Assembly (NCBI GenBank): GCA_004793585.1
Contig: SRZB01000011.1
Location: 1 to 64,000, forward strand
DNA from: Hominisplanchenecus murintestinalis
Lineage (GTDB): Bacteria; Bacillota; Clostridia; Lachnospirales; Lachnospiraceae
Length of the DNA stretch: 64,000 nt
Direction: 5' to 3'
A program made the position numbers and the translations under genes. The notes under the pieces are model-generated. The model was not told the origin of the DNA, searched no databases, and was given only the letters and a program-made list of their open reading frames with translations. Positions 8,539 through 16,486 of the stretch are shown in pieces. Each line of letters opens with the position of its first letter. Positions within the stretch are counted from its first letter, which is position 1.

Positions 8539-9768
8539 TTATTCTCTATACAGCTGTTCCAGTCCTTCCACACAGTTTTTAAACGCTTCCTGTTCCAGCG
8601 AATCCCTGAGTCCAAAAATCATTTTATTCACTACTTTTGCGGCAGCCGTATCAATAGCATTTAAAAGCTTCTCCCTGTCGGCGTCCTCCATCGGGGTTTT
8701 CCGAAGAATTTTCATAATGCGCAGGTTCAGATCCTCCACAGCTTCTTTCTTAATATCCCGGATTCTGGGAATCAAATCATGACCGTCATACCAGTTGTAA
8801 AATTCCTCCTGCTGTTCCGCAAGGATCACGCCCGCTTTATCCATCGACGCCTGCATTTTAGGAGAAAGTGTGTTAATTTTAAAACTGTCTATATCATAGA
8901 GCGTGACATTCGGAAGCGTCCCTGCAGAAGGCTCGATATCCCTGGGGACTGCCAAATCAATCAAAACCATATGTCCCGGAATATCCTCTTCCTCCAAAAG
9001 CTGCCTCGTCAACGTATAATTCGGGCTTGCCGTCGCGCTGACCGCCAGATCACACTTCGGCAGAAATTCCATTCTGTCCCCGTAGTTAATCCTGTCGCAG
9101 CCCTTCGGAATGCTTACGATACCGCTTCGGTACTGCCTCACGGTTACGGTAACATCCGCCCCCGCTTCTTTAAGTGCAAGCGCCGCCAGTTTTCCCATTT
9201 CCCCGTTCCCGATTACCATACAGGTCTTTCCCCGCAGAGAAAAACCCTGGTTTTCCAGACAATCCAGCGCCTGATGGATAACCGAAATATTTCCCCTGGA
9301 AAAACTTACTTCTGTTTTCACCCTCTTTGCGGCCGTCACTGCCATGCGAAACAGCACCTCCAGTACATTATCCGTACAATAGGCTTCCCTGGCAAGCGCC
9401 AGGGCGTCCTTCACCTGTGTAAGAATCTGATCCTCCGCCAGAATCTGGGATTTCAGCCCGCTGGCAAGATAAAAAAGGTGCTCTACCGCTTCTCTTCCTG
9501 TCCTCTGCACAAAATACTCCCGGAAATCCGCCGGAGCTTTCTCTTTCTCCCGGCAGAGGAACTCATACAGGGAGCCTTGCCACTCCTCCTGTGTGCTCGC
9601 CCAGATTTCCATCCGGTTGCAGGTCGACAAAATAATACATCCCAGGACACCCTGCTCGCTTTTCAGGCGTTCCATAGCCGTGGCCGCATTCTTTTTCGTA
9701 AAAGAAAAACCCGCCCGGACATCCACGGAAGCCCTGTTGTAGTCAATTCCAATCATGGAAATACCCAT
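8539..9768 (-). CDS. hemA: Glutamyl-tRNA reductase
   Basis: First enzyme of the C5 route: it reduces glutamyl-tRNA(Glu) to glutamate-1-semialdehyde with NADPH. The catalytic cysteine is Cys50 in LSTCNRMEIW, counted from the ATG at 9768; the family's cysteine has the same position, which supports this start over the TTG at 9777. A GGGAG site lies 10 nt upstream. Further signatures are GLKSQILAEDQIL (about 108-120) and the NADP-binding MVIGNGEMG. The 409 residues fit the family. It opens the hem operon, from a promoter at 9847-9875 divergent from the cbiM promoter. Confidence 0.95.
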   Translation of the reverse strand: MGISMIGIDYNRASVDVRAGFSFTKKNAATAMERLKSEQGVLGCIILSTCNRMEIWASTQEEWQGSLYEFLCREKEKAPADFREYFVQRTGREAVEHLFYLASGLKSQILAEDQILTQVKDALALAREAYCTDNVLEVLFRMAVTAAKRVKTEVSFSRGNISVIHQALDCLENQGFSLRGKTCMVIGNGEMGKLAALALKEAGADVTVTVRQYRSGIVSIPKGCDRINYGDRMEFLPKCDLAVSATASPNYTLTRQLLEEEDIPGHMVLIDLAVPRDIEPSAGTLPNVTLYDIDSFKINTLSPKMQASMDKAGVILAEQQEEFYNWYDGHDLIPRIRDIKKEAVEDLNLRIMKILRKTPMEDADREKLLNAIDTAAAKVVNKMIFGLRDSLEQEAFKNCVEGLEQLYRE

Positions 9769-9846
9769 CGTTTTCAATCTCCCATATCTTTCGTTTCTCC
9801 GTCCGCGCGCCCATACGCTTACCTGCGCCCGGATTTTGCTTTTTCC

Positions 9847-9875
9847 ATCTTAGCATAGAATTCTTTGGGGTTCAA
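9847..9875 (-). promoter_or_regulatory. Promoter of the hemA operon
   Basis: On the minus strand, TTGAAC (9870-9875) and TAAGAT (9847-9852) are 17 bp apart, about 80 bp before hemA. Its -35 box lies only 32 bp from the -35 box of the divergent cbiM promoter. No riboswitch is visible in the hemA leader. Confidence 0.6.
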
Positions 9876-9907
9876 CTATGGATACGGAATCGAGCGCCAA
9901 ATCCCAG

Positions 9908-9935
9908 TTGACAAAACCCTCAAGTATGCTACAAT
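9908..9935 (+). promoter_or_regulatory. Strong promoter of the cobalt transport operon
   Basis: Consensus TTGACA (9908-9913) and TACAAT (9930-9935) with a 16-bp spacer lie immediately upstream of the cobalamin riboswitch. Confidence 0.75.
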
Positions 9936-9954
9936 GAAAAAAGAATTGAATGTA

Positions 9955-10125
9955 TAGGGTGCCTGCACTTCTATAAAGAAGTCCGGGAGAATAGGAAAGT
10001 TGAGTGAAAAGCTCACACGGTCACGCCGCTGTATGGACGGAGCTGCATCTCATTTACGCCACTGGGAAACTGGGAAGGCGGGATGCAGCGTTGATGCCGA
10101 GTCAGAAGACCTGCCCTGTGCACGC
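9955..10125 (+). promoter_or_regulatory. Cobalamin riboswitch upstream of cbiM
   Basis: This leader RNA should bind a cobalamin and shut off cobalt uptake. It carries the class signatures in order: AATAGGAAAG followed by a GAGTGAAAAGCTC hairpin, the CGGTCACGCCGCTGTATG core, an ACTGGGAAACTGGG arm, and the B12-box-like GCCGAGTCAGAAGACCTGCC at 10096-10115. A terminator hairpin lies about 115 nt further on and cbiM starts at 10386. The exact 3' limit is approximate. Two short plus-strand ORFs over this stretch are not genes. Confidence 0.9.
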
Positions 10126-10230
10126 GATTTACACAGGTTACGAACGATGGCCTTGTGTAAGAACATGCTGGCTCATAGCATTAGTTTTGTCGTGTCGGAA
10201 AACTGATGGAACCTCTTGTTCTTCTGATAG

Positions 10231-10259
10231 CCTGTCGGAGAAATCCTGCAGGTTTTTTT
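10231..10259 (+). terminator. Riboswitch-linked intrinsic terminator
   Basis: CCTGTCGGA, a GAAA tetraloop and TCCTGCAGG form a stem with one mismatch and one wobble, followed directly by seven Ts. It lies between the cobalamin riboswitch and cbiM, where an expression-platform terminator is expected. Confidence 0.75.
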
Positions 10260-10347
10260 GTTTCATAGAAAAATATTTTCCTATGAAACAAAAGCGATGC
10301 GCAGCTGCGCGCGCAGAACAAAAGTATACAAAGCACACTTTTGTTCT
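10260..10347 (+). repeat. Two further hairpins in the cbiM leader
   Basis: After the terminator come a 9-bp stem (GTTTCATAG 10260-10268 with CTATGAAAC 10281-10289), a GC-rich palindrome (GCGCAGCTGCGC near 10297-10308), and an 11-bp perfect stem (10315-10325 with 10337-10347, AGAACAAAAGT/ACTTTTGTTCT). They fill the space before the cbiM ribosome site. Their role is unknown; RNA protection or a second control point is possible. Confidence 0.6.
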
Positions 10348-10385
10348 ATTCAAACTATTTTTGTAAAATCAGAAAGGAGAAGAAA

Positions 10386-11132
10386 ATGAGTAAAAAACAG
10401 AAACAAATCATCGCTTTGGCAGGTGTTTTCGCACTCACCTTCGGCATTGTCCCCAAAGTAAACGCCATGCACGTTATGGAGGGCTACCTTCCGGGAGGAT
10501 TCTGTATCGCATGGGGCGCGCTCTGCCTGCCTTTCCTTGCGGCAGGATTTCTATCTATTAAAAAAACCTTAAACGAACACAGAAACCTGATTACCCTGCT
10601 GGCTATGTCCGGCGCTTTCGTGTTCGTCATTTCCTCGCTGAAAATTCCGTCTGTGACAGGTAGCTGCTCCCACATGACAGGAACAGGTCTTGGCGCGATT
10701 TTATTCGGGCCTTCCGCAGTTTCCATTTTAGGCCTGATCGTCCTGCTCTTCCAGGCAATCCTTCTGGCGCACGGCGGGCTTACCACAATTGGAGCCAACA
10801 CTTTTTCGATGGCGATTGCCGGACCTTTTGTTTCCTATGGGATTTATGTTCTGTGTAAAAAGATGAACATCAATAAAAAAGCCGGCGTCTTTCTTGCCGC
10901 TACACTCGGCGATTTGTTTACATACTGCGTAACCGCCTGCCAAATGGCGCTGGCACACAATGCGGACACGACGTTCGGCGCGGCTCTCGGCAAATTTCTG
11001 GTCGTTTTTGCGCCGACACAGGTTCCTCTTGCCATTATTGAAGGAATCCTCACAGTCATCATCGTTATGGGACTGGAAACTTATGCAAAACCGGAGCTTC
11101 GTGCAATCGGATATATAAAGGAGGCGAAATAA
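10386..11132 (+). CDS. cbiM: Cobalt ECF transporter S component CbiM
   Basis: Membrane substrate-binding subunit of the CbiMNQO cobalt importer, 248 residues. A hydrophobic N-terminal segment (about 6-27) ending in KVNA precedes MHVMEGYLPGG; in this family cleavage exposes a Met-His N-terminus that ligates the metal, and both residues are present. Further signatures are SGAFVFVISSLKIPSVTGSCSHMTGTG and the THxGL-like HGGLTTIGANTFSM segment. About six membrane helices follow. I take the ATG at 10386 behind AAAGGAGA; an upstream in-frame extension starts inside the leader hairpin. It opens the riboswitch-controlled operon and lies 1 bp from cbiN. Confidence 0.95.
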   Translation: MSKKQKQIIALAGVFALTFGIVPKVNAMHVMEGYLPGGFCIAWGALCLPFLAAGFLSIKKTLNEHRNLITLLAMSGAFVFVISSLKIPSVTGSCSHMTGTGLGAILFGPSAVSILGLIVLLFQAILLAHGGLTTIGANTFSMAIAGPFVSYGIYVLCKKMNINKKAGVFLAATLGDLFTYCVTACQMALAHNADTTFGAALGKFLVVFAPTQVPLAIIEGILTVIIVMGLETYAKPELRAIGYIKEAK

Positions 11133-11133
11133 A

Positions 11134-11430
11134 ATGAAGAAAACCGTTATCGCAGCAATCATTGCCGTTCTCTTAATTGCGTTTGTGCCATTGTTTGCAC
11201 TGAAGGACGCCGAATTCGGCGGCTCCGACGACGCCGGAAGCCAGGTGGTAGAAGAAGTCGATTCTTCCTATGAGCCGTGGGCGGCGCCTGTTCTTGAAAG
11301 GATTCTCGGCGGCGAGCTTCCGGGCGAAGTAGAGAGCCTTCTCTTCTGCGTGCAGACGGGTATCGGCGTGGGCATTATCGCCTTTGTCATGGGACGTTTT
11401 GTTGAACGTAAGAAATGGATGAAAGAATAA
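11134..11430 (+). CDS. cbiN: Cobalt ECF transporter auxiliary subunit CbiN
   Basis: Small membrane protein of 98 residues needed with CbiM to load Co2+. It has one N-terminal helix (about 5-23, ending FVPLFAL), an extracytoplasmic acidic loop including the family's EPWAAPVLE, and a C-terminal helix (about 76-92). Topology, size and position between cbiM and cbiQ all match CbiN. Its ATG follows AAAGGAGGCG inside the cbiM 3' end. Confidence 0.93.
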   Translation: MKKTVIAAIIAVLLIAFVPLFALKDAEFGGSDDAGSQVVEEVDSSYEPWAAPVLERILGGELPGEVESLLFCVQTGIGVGIIAFVMGRFVERKKWMKE

Positions 11431-11459
11431 CCGCATTTTCCTGGTGAAAGGAGTTTCCT

Positions 11460-12236
11460 ATGATGATCATTGACAAGCTTTGTTACAATTCCAGGCTTAG
11501 ATATGAAAATGCCAGTGAAAAGTTTGCCTTTGCAATGATTACACTGTTCATCTGTGTAATGAGTCGTTCCATTGCCGTGGCATGTATTGTGTTATCCGTT
11601 ACAGGGATTCTTACCGTCTGCAAGGGTGGAATCCCTGTTTCCCGTTATCTCCACTTTTTAACGGTTCCCCTGGCATTTTTACTGATGAGCACCCTTGCCA
11701 TTATGCTGCATATCCGGCGCACGCCTATGGACTTCTTCGCGGTTCCCATCGGCAGCTGGTATCTCACTTCCAGCGTGCATTCTTTTTTGTATGCCTTGCA
11801 GTTGATTCTCACCGCCCTGTCAGCCGTTTCCTGCCTGTATTTTCTTTCTTTTACAACGCCAATGCCGGACATTCTCGAGGTGCTGCGTAAGCTGCGCTGC
11901 CCGAAGCTGCTGATTGAACTGATGCTTCTCATTTACCGTTTCATTTTTGTACTCCTGGAAACTGCCTCGGCCATCCGCACTTCCCAGGACTGCCGTCTCG
12001 GAAACCGAGATTATAAAACAGCCCTGAAATCCTTTGGTATGCTTGGCTCTATCCTGATGATACGGGCGGTCAGCCGATCCAATCAGCTCTATGACGCTAT
12101 GGAAGCCAGATGCTATGACGGTACCATCCGGATTTTATCCGAAAATAGGCCCCCAAAGAAAAAAGTAATTGCGGCTATTATCTTATTTGACACCGCACTG
12201 TTTGTATTTTCCCTGTGGAGGAGATTTTTCTTATGA
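11460..12236 (+). CDS. cbiQ: Cobalt ECF transporter T component CbiQ
   Basis: Transmembrane energy-coupling subunit of the importer, 258 residues with about five or six helices. It contains the family's cytoplasmic coupling motif MEARCYDG near residue 220, close to the usual A-R-G form, and a preceding RLGNRDYKTALKSFG stretch. It links CbiM to the ATPase. Its 3' end overlaps the start of cbiO/cbiK by 4 bp, so those subunits are probably made in a coupled way. Confidence 0.93.
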   Translation: MMIIDKLCYNSRLRYENASEKFAFAMITLFICVMSRSIAVACIVLSVTGILTVCKGGIPVSRYLHFLTVPLAFLLMSTLAIMLHIRRTPMDFFAVPIGSWYLTSSVHSFLYALQLILTALSAVSCLYFLSFTTPMPDILEVLRKLRCPKLLIELMLLIYRFIFVLLETASAIRTSQDCRLGNRDYKTALKSFGMLGSILMIRAVSRSNQLYDAMEARCYDGTIRILSENRPPKKKVIAAIILFDTALFVFSLWRRFFL

Positions 12237-13903
12237 GAACGAATGACGATATTATTTTAAAAGCCGAAGACCTGTATTTTTCCTATGACGGTGAAGCTTC
12301 CCATTCCCTAAACGGGCTTTCCCTGGAAATCCGGAGGGGGCAGAAGATTGCTTTCATGGGAGCAAATGGCAGCGGAAAATCAACTTTTTTCCTTTGCTGC
12401 ACAGGTATCCACAAACCGCAGTCTGGAACGCTTTATTTCCACGGGAAGGAGATATCTTATACCAAAAAAGGCCTGCTTGATTTAAGAAGCAGGGTGGGAA
12501 TTGTGTTTCAAGACCCTGACCGGCAGCTTTTTTCCGCCAGCGTCTACCAGGAAATTTCTTTCGGAATCCTGAATCTTGGCGTTTCGGAAGACGAAGCCAG
12601 ACGGGAGGTCGAACATGTGATTGAAACTCTGGAAATCACCCCATTCCGGCACAAACCCACCCATGCATTAAGCGGCGGACAGAAAAAGCAGGTGTCCATT
12701 GCAGATATCCTGGTCATGCACCCGGAAATCATTATTCTGGACGAGCCTGCCGCAGCCCTGGACCCCAAACATACTGCTATGGTAAATCAAATCGTAGACC
12801 AGATGACTGAGAATGGAATCACGGTTTTAATGGCCACCCATGATGTAAACTACGCTTACCAGTGGGCGGATGAAGTCATGCTGTTTCACGAAGGAAAAGT
12901 CCTGATGCACGGAACACCCTCCCAGGTATTCGGAAACCAGGCCGCGCTTCACGCGACCAACCTGGAAAAGCCCGCGGTTCTGGAGCTTTTTGAAAGCCTT
13001 TGCAAAAAGGGAATCCTCAAAGCTTCCCTGCCGCTCCCAAAGGATTTACATACCCTGGAGTCCTACATTGCAGATATTAAAACAAACCCACACTACGGAG
13101 GAAAGAAAACATTGTTTACAGAAACAAAAAAAGCGATTCTGGCTGTCAGTTTCGGAACCAGCCACAACGACACAAGAGAAGTCACCATTGACGCCATTGA
13201 GCGGGATATGCAGAACGCCTTTCCCGACTACAAACTGTACCGGGCATGGACCAGCAAAATGATTATTAAAAAGCTCAAAAGCCGTGACAACATCCATGTC
13301 CATACTGTAAAAGAAGCAATGGAACAAATTCTTGCAGACGGTATCACAGATGTCGTGGTACAGCCTACCCATGTCATCAATGGGATCGAAAATGATTTGA
13401 TGAAGGAAGACGTCCTTTCCTTCCGTGAGAATTTTCACTCTATCTCTTTCGGAGCCCCTCTTCTTACCAGTGAACAGGACAGTCTCCAGGTCATTCAAGC
13501 TGTCGTAGAAGAATTTCCTGATTTAAAGCAGGAGGAAGCGCTTGTGCTGATGGGGCACGGAACCACCCATTATGCCAATTCCATCTATGCAGCCCTGGAC
13601 TACACATTCAAAGACAAAGGCCACAAAAATATCTTTCTCGGCACTGTAGAAGCTTATCCTTCTATGGAAACGCTGATGAAAATGGTAAAAGATTACCACC
13701 CGTCTAAAGTCATTCTGGCGCCTTTTATGATTGTAGCCGGAGACCACGCCAAAAACGATATGGCCGGCGACGACCCGGACTCCTGGTACAGCCAGTTCGC
13801 GGCGGCAGGCTTTGAGGTAGAAGCTGCATTAAAGGGGCTTGGCGAGTATCCCGGTATCCGCCGTCTCCTGGTGGAGCACCTGAAAGCTGCGGATTCTGAG
13901 TAA
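12233..13903 (+). CDS. cbiO-cbiK: CbiO cobalt-importer ATPase fused to CbiK sirohydrochlorin cobaltochelatase
   Basis: A 556-residue fusion. Residues 1 to about 285 are the ABC ATPase CbiO: Walker A GANGSGKST, Q-loop VFQDPDRQLF, signature LSGGQKKQ, Walker B IIILDEPAAALD and switch histidine ATHDV. From about residue 299 (KKAILAVSFGTSHNDTRE) to the end is a CbiK-type chelatase, which inserts Co2+ into sirohydrochlorin in the anaerobic route. Its metal-site histidines are visible in MGHGTTHYAN (about 440) and VAGDHAKNDMAG (about 505). Reading is continuous across the join, so this is a true fusion. The ATG at 12233 has GGAGGAGA at proper distance; a GTG at 12215 overlaps that site. It would couple metal entry to its use in the cytoplasm (inference). 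No other chelatase gene is in the cluster. Confidence 0.93.
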   Translation: MRTNDDIILKAEDLYFSYDGEASHSLNGLSLEIRRGQKIAFMGANGSGKSTFFLCCTGIHKPQSGTLYFHGKEISYTKKGLLDLRSRVGIVFQDPDRQLFSASVYQEISFGILNLGVSEDEARREVEHVIETLEITPFRHKPTHALSGGQKKQVSIADILVMHPEIIILDEPAAALDPKHTAMVNQIVDQMTENGITVLMATHDVNYAYQWADEVMLFHEGKVLMHGTPSQVFGNQAALHATNLEKPAVLELFESLCKKGILKASLPLPKDLHTLESYIADIKTNPHYGGKKTLFTETKKAILAVSFGTSHNDTREVTIDAIERDMQNAFPDYKLYRAWTSKMIIKKLKSRDNIHVHTVKEAMEQILADGITDVVVQPTHVINGIENDLMKEDVLSFRENFHSISFGAPLLTSEQDSLQVIQAVVEEFPDLKQEEALVLMGHGTTHYANSIYAALDYTFKDKGHKNIFLGTVEAYPSMETLMKMVKDYHPSKVILAPFMIVAGDHAKNDMAGDDPDSWYSQFAAAGFEVEAALKGLGEYPGIRRLLVEHLKAADSE

Positions 13904-13921
13904 ACCGGGAGGTTTTCTATT

Positions 13922-15793
13922 ATGTTGAAAAAAATCAATGATTTTCTCGCGGGAGTGCCCATGACGGCCGCAGGCGGTATCTTTCTTGTTATCAGCCTTG
14001 CACTGTCGCTTACGGGGATAACGCTTCCGCTTGACCCCGCCTGGGGAACGGTCATAATCTGCGGCATACCGCTTGTATACCTCTCTGTCTGGCGGATCCT
14101 CTACAACCCTGGAATCAGCAAGATTTCCTCTGCCCTGCTGATTTCTATCGCTATGGCGGCGGCAATTGCCATCGGGGATTTATTTGCCGCCGGAGAGGTC
14201 GCTTTTATTATGGCTATCGGCGCTGTTTTAGAGGAAAAGACCACCCAGCGGGCAAAGAAAGGGTTAAACAGCCTTATCCAGCTCGCCCCGCGGCAGGGAC
14301 GCAGGTTATCGGACGGAAAGGAAGAAATGATTGCCGCAGAGTCCATCCTGCCGGGCGATCTCCTGCGGGTTCTTCCCGGCGAAACCATTCCTGTAGACGG
14401 TGAAATCCTCTCAGGGACGACCTCTGTTGACCAGTCTGTTATGACGGGCGAATCCCTACCCGTCGATAAAACTGTGGGGGACAGCGTTTTTGGCGGTACG
14501 ATCAACCGTTTTGGAACGGTAGACATCTGTGCTTCTAAAGTCGGTGAGGACAGCTCGCTGCAAAAGCTTATCCGTATGGTAGAGGAAGCGAAAAAGAAAA
14601 AAGCGCCGATGGCGCGCATTGCCGACCGGGCGGCGAGCTGGCTTGTCCCTGTGGCTCTGTTGATAGCGATAGCCGCCTTTGCCGTCACAAAAGATATCGT
14701 CCGCGCAGTGACGGTACTCGTCGTATTCTGCCCCTGCGCGCTGGTGCTTGCCACGCCTACGGCGGTCATGGCCGCTATCGGACAGGCCGCAAAGCACGGC
14801 GTTATCATCAAATCCGGCGAAGCCCTGGAAAGAATGGGCAAAGTTGATACCGTTGCCTTTGATAAAACAGGTACGCTTACGAATGGAAATCTTACCGTTA
14901 AGGACATTTCTCCTCTTTCAGATACGCTGGACGAGACAGAGCTTTTACGCATCGCCGCTTCTGCCGAACGTTATTCCGAGCATCCTCTTGCCAAAGCCAT
15001 TACCGCTTATGCCAGACAGCGAAATACAGAGCTGCTCGAAGCAGCAGATTTCCGGATGCTTCCTGGGAGAGGGATATCGGCAGTTATCCGGGGAGAAAAG
15101 ATATTCTGCGGCAGCGCGGCTTTTCTTAAGGAACAGCAAATCGAAATCTGCGCTATGGCAGAACAGATACTGGAACAATTCAGAACAGAAGGGAAAGCGG
15201 TCATTCTAGCGGCAGATCAAAGACGGCTGCTCGGCGCTGTAACGCTCTCTGATACGCTGCGTGATACGGCAGCGTATACGATTAAGAAGCTGCGCAAAAC
15301 AGGCACGCACGCTGTTCTGCTTACCGGAGACCATAAACAAACGGCAGAATATTTTGCAAAGCAGGCTGGTATTGAAGATGTCCGCGCAGAACTTTTGCCT
15401 GAACAGAAGGTATCGGAAATCACAGCTCTCCAGGCGGCTGGACGAAAGATTTGCATGATTGGCGATGGCGTAAACGACGCTCCCGCGCTAAAGACCGCCG
15501 ACGTCAGCGTCGCTATGGGCGCAATGGGCAGCGATATTTCCATAGAAGCGGCAGATATTGCCCTGATGAGCGATGATATCGCGAAAATCCCATATCTGAA
15601 ACGGCTGTCCGACGCCTGTGTGAAAACCATCAAGCTCAGCATTTTTCTGTCCCTCTGCATTAATTTCCTTGCTATCACGCTCTCCATTTTGGGACTGCTG
15701 ACGCCGACCACAGGCGCGCTGGTGCACAACTGCGGCTCCTGCCTTGTCGTGCTGATCGCCGCGCTTTTGTATGACCGGAATTTTCTCTACTAA
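13922..15793 (+). CDS. Heavy-metal-transporting P1B-type ATPase in the cobalt operon
   Basis: A 623-residue P-type ATPase that moves a transition metal across the membrane at the cost of ATP. It shows the actuator motif MTGESLPVD, the metal-site CPC in [12 protein letters not shown], the phosphorylation loop [10 protein letters not shown], the HP motif SEHPLAKA and the hinge [10 protein letters not shown]. There is no N-terminal HMA metal-binding domain. The penultimate helix carries [10 protein letters not shown], with two cysteines that could add metal ligands. Its placement 18 bp after cbiO/cbiK, before a single terminator, puts it under the cobalamin riboswitch. Cobalt or nickel export to balance uptake is a reasonable guess; zinc, cadmium or copper cannot be excluded from sequence. 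Confidence 0.9.
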   Translation: MLKKINDFLAGVPMTAAGGIFLVISLALSLTGITLPLDPAWGTVIICGIPLVYLSVWRILYNPGISKISSALLISIAMAAAIAIGDLFAAGEVAFIMAIGAVLEEKTTQRAKKGLNSLIQLAPRQGRRLSDGKEEMIAAESILPGDLLRVLPGETIPVDGEILSGTTSVDQSVMTGESLPVDKTVGDSVFGGTINRFGTVDICASKVGEDSSLQKLIRMVEEAKKKKAPMARIADRAASWLVPVALLIAIAAFAVTKDIVRAVTVLVVFCPCALVLATPTAVMAAIGQAAKHGVIIKSGEALERMGKVDTVAFDKTGTLTNGNLTVKDISPLSDTLDETELLRIAASAERYSEHPLAKAITAYARQRNTELLEAADFRMLPGRGISAVIRGEKIFCGSAAFLKEQQIEICAMAEQILEQFRTEGKAVILAADQRRLLGAVTLSDTLRDTAAYTIKKLRKTGTHAVLLTGDHKQTAEYFAKQAGIEDVRAELLPEQKVSEITALQAAGRKICMIGDGVNDAPALKTADVSVAMGAMGSDISIEAADIALMSDDIAKIPYLKRLSDACVKTIKLSIFLSLCINFLAITLSILGLLTPTTGALVHNCGSCLVVLIAALLYDRNFLY

Positions 15794-15798
15794 ATATA

Positions 15799-15827
15799 GG
15801 GCTGTCGGAGAATGACAGCCCTTTTTT
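15799..15827 (+). terminator. Intrinsic terminator of the cbiM operon
   Basis: GGGCTGTC (15799-15806), loop GGAGAAT, GACAGCCC (15814-15821) and six Ts. It lies between the converging P-type ATPase gene and cbiC; the reverse strand has only a poor T tail. Confidence 0.9.
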
Positions 15828-15835
15828 ACGAAAGG

Positions 15836-16486
15836 TTACTTCCAGTAATCTCTCTCATTGTCAATCATATACAGCAGGGCGTTACAGATACATGCCGCGA
15901 TATTGCTCCCGCCCTTTCTTCCCCTGGCGACAATGTAAGGCGCGTTGGTCTCCATAATCAGCTCCTTCGACTGCACAACATTTACGAAGCCTACGGGAAC
16001 TCCTATAATCAAATATGGGGAAATTTTCTTCTCTTCTACCAGTTCATAAAGCCTGATCAGAGCCGTCGGCGCGTTTCCTATGGCGAAAATCAGGGGTTTT
16101 CCCATTTTGGCCGCCTTATCCATGCTGGCAACTGCCCTGGTACTGCCCTGCTCCTTTGCTTTCGCCGCCACATCCTTGTCTGACATAAAGCAGTACACCT
16201 CGCCCCCGTATTTCGCCAGCGCTTTCTTATTAATCCCCGCCTTTGCCATCTGGGTGTCCGTCACGATACAAGCCCCGTTTTTGATTGCATCCACAGCCTT
16301 TTCCACTGCGCCCTCTGAAAAGCACAGGCTGTCCGCATACTCAAAATCTGCGCTTGTATGGATACATCTCTTTACGATTAATTCCGTTCCGGGAATCAGC
16401 TTTTTCTCTCCTAATTCTTCCGTGATAATCTCAAAGCTCCTGGTTTCTATCTCTTTTGGTTTTACATTTTCAAGCGGCGCTTTCAT
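15836..16486 (-). CDS. cbiC: Cobalt-precorrin-8 methylmutase
   Basis: This enzyme moves the methyl group from C-11 to C-12 to give cobyrinic acid. The protein is 216 residues, normal for the family. The catalytic histidine is in HTSADFEYADSL near residue 43, preceded by the family's PKEIETRSFEII opening. FAIGNAPTALIRLYEL and GVPVGFVNVVQSKE are further signatures. It is the last gene of the 16-kb minus-strand cobalamin operon, starting right at the cbiP stop. Confidence 0.95.
   Translation of the reverse strand: MKAPLENVKPKEIETRSFEIITEELGEKKLIPGTELIVKRCIHTSADFEYADSLCFSEGAVEKAVDAIKNGACIVTDTQMAKAGINKKALAKYGGEVYCFMSDKDVAAKAKEQGSTRAVASMDKAAKMGKPLIFAIGNAPTALIRLYELVEEKKISPYLIIGVPVGFVNVVQSKELIMETNAPYIVARGRKGGSNIAACICNALLYMIDNERDYWK

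Noticed and set aside
9778-9846. A cobalamin riboswitch for the hemA operon
   Set aside because: The leader is under 80 nt and none of the conserved core motifs are present on the minus strand.
8779-9858. 359-residue plus-strand ORF
   Set aside because: Antisense to hemA, rich in Arg/His/Phe as expected for a shadow frame, and no start signal.
10000-10366. Two short ORFs over the cbiM leader
   Set aside because: They coincide with the cobalamin riboswitch and its terminator and have no coding character.
14101-14952. 283-residue minus-strand ORF rich in Ser/Thr
   Set aside because: Antisense to the P-type ATPase gene, whose motifs are unambiguous.
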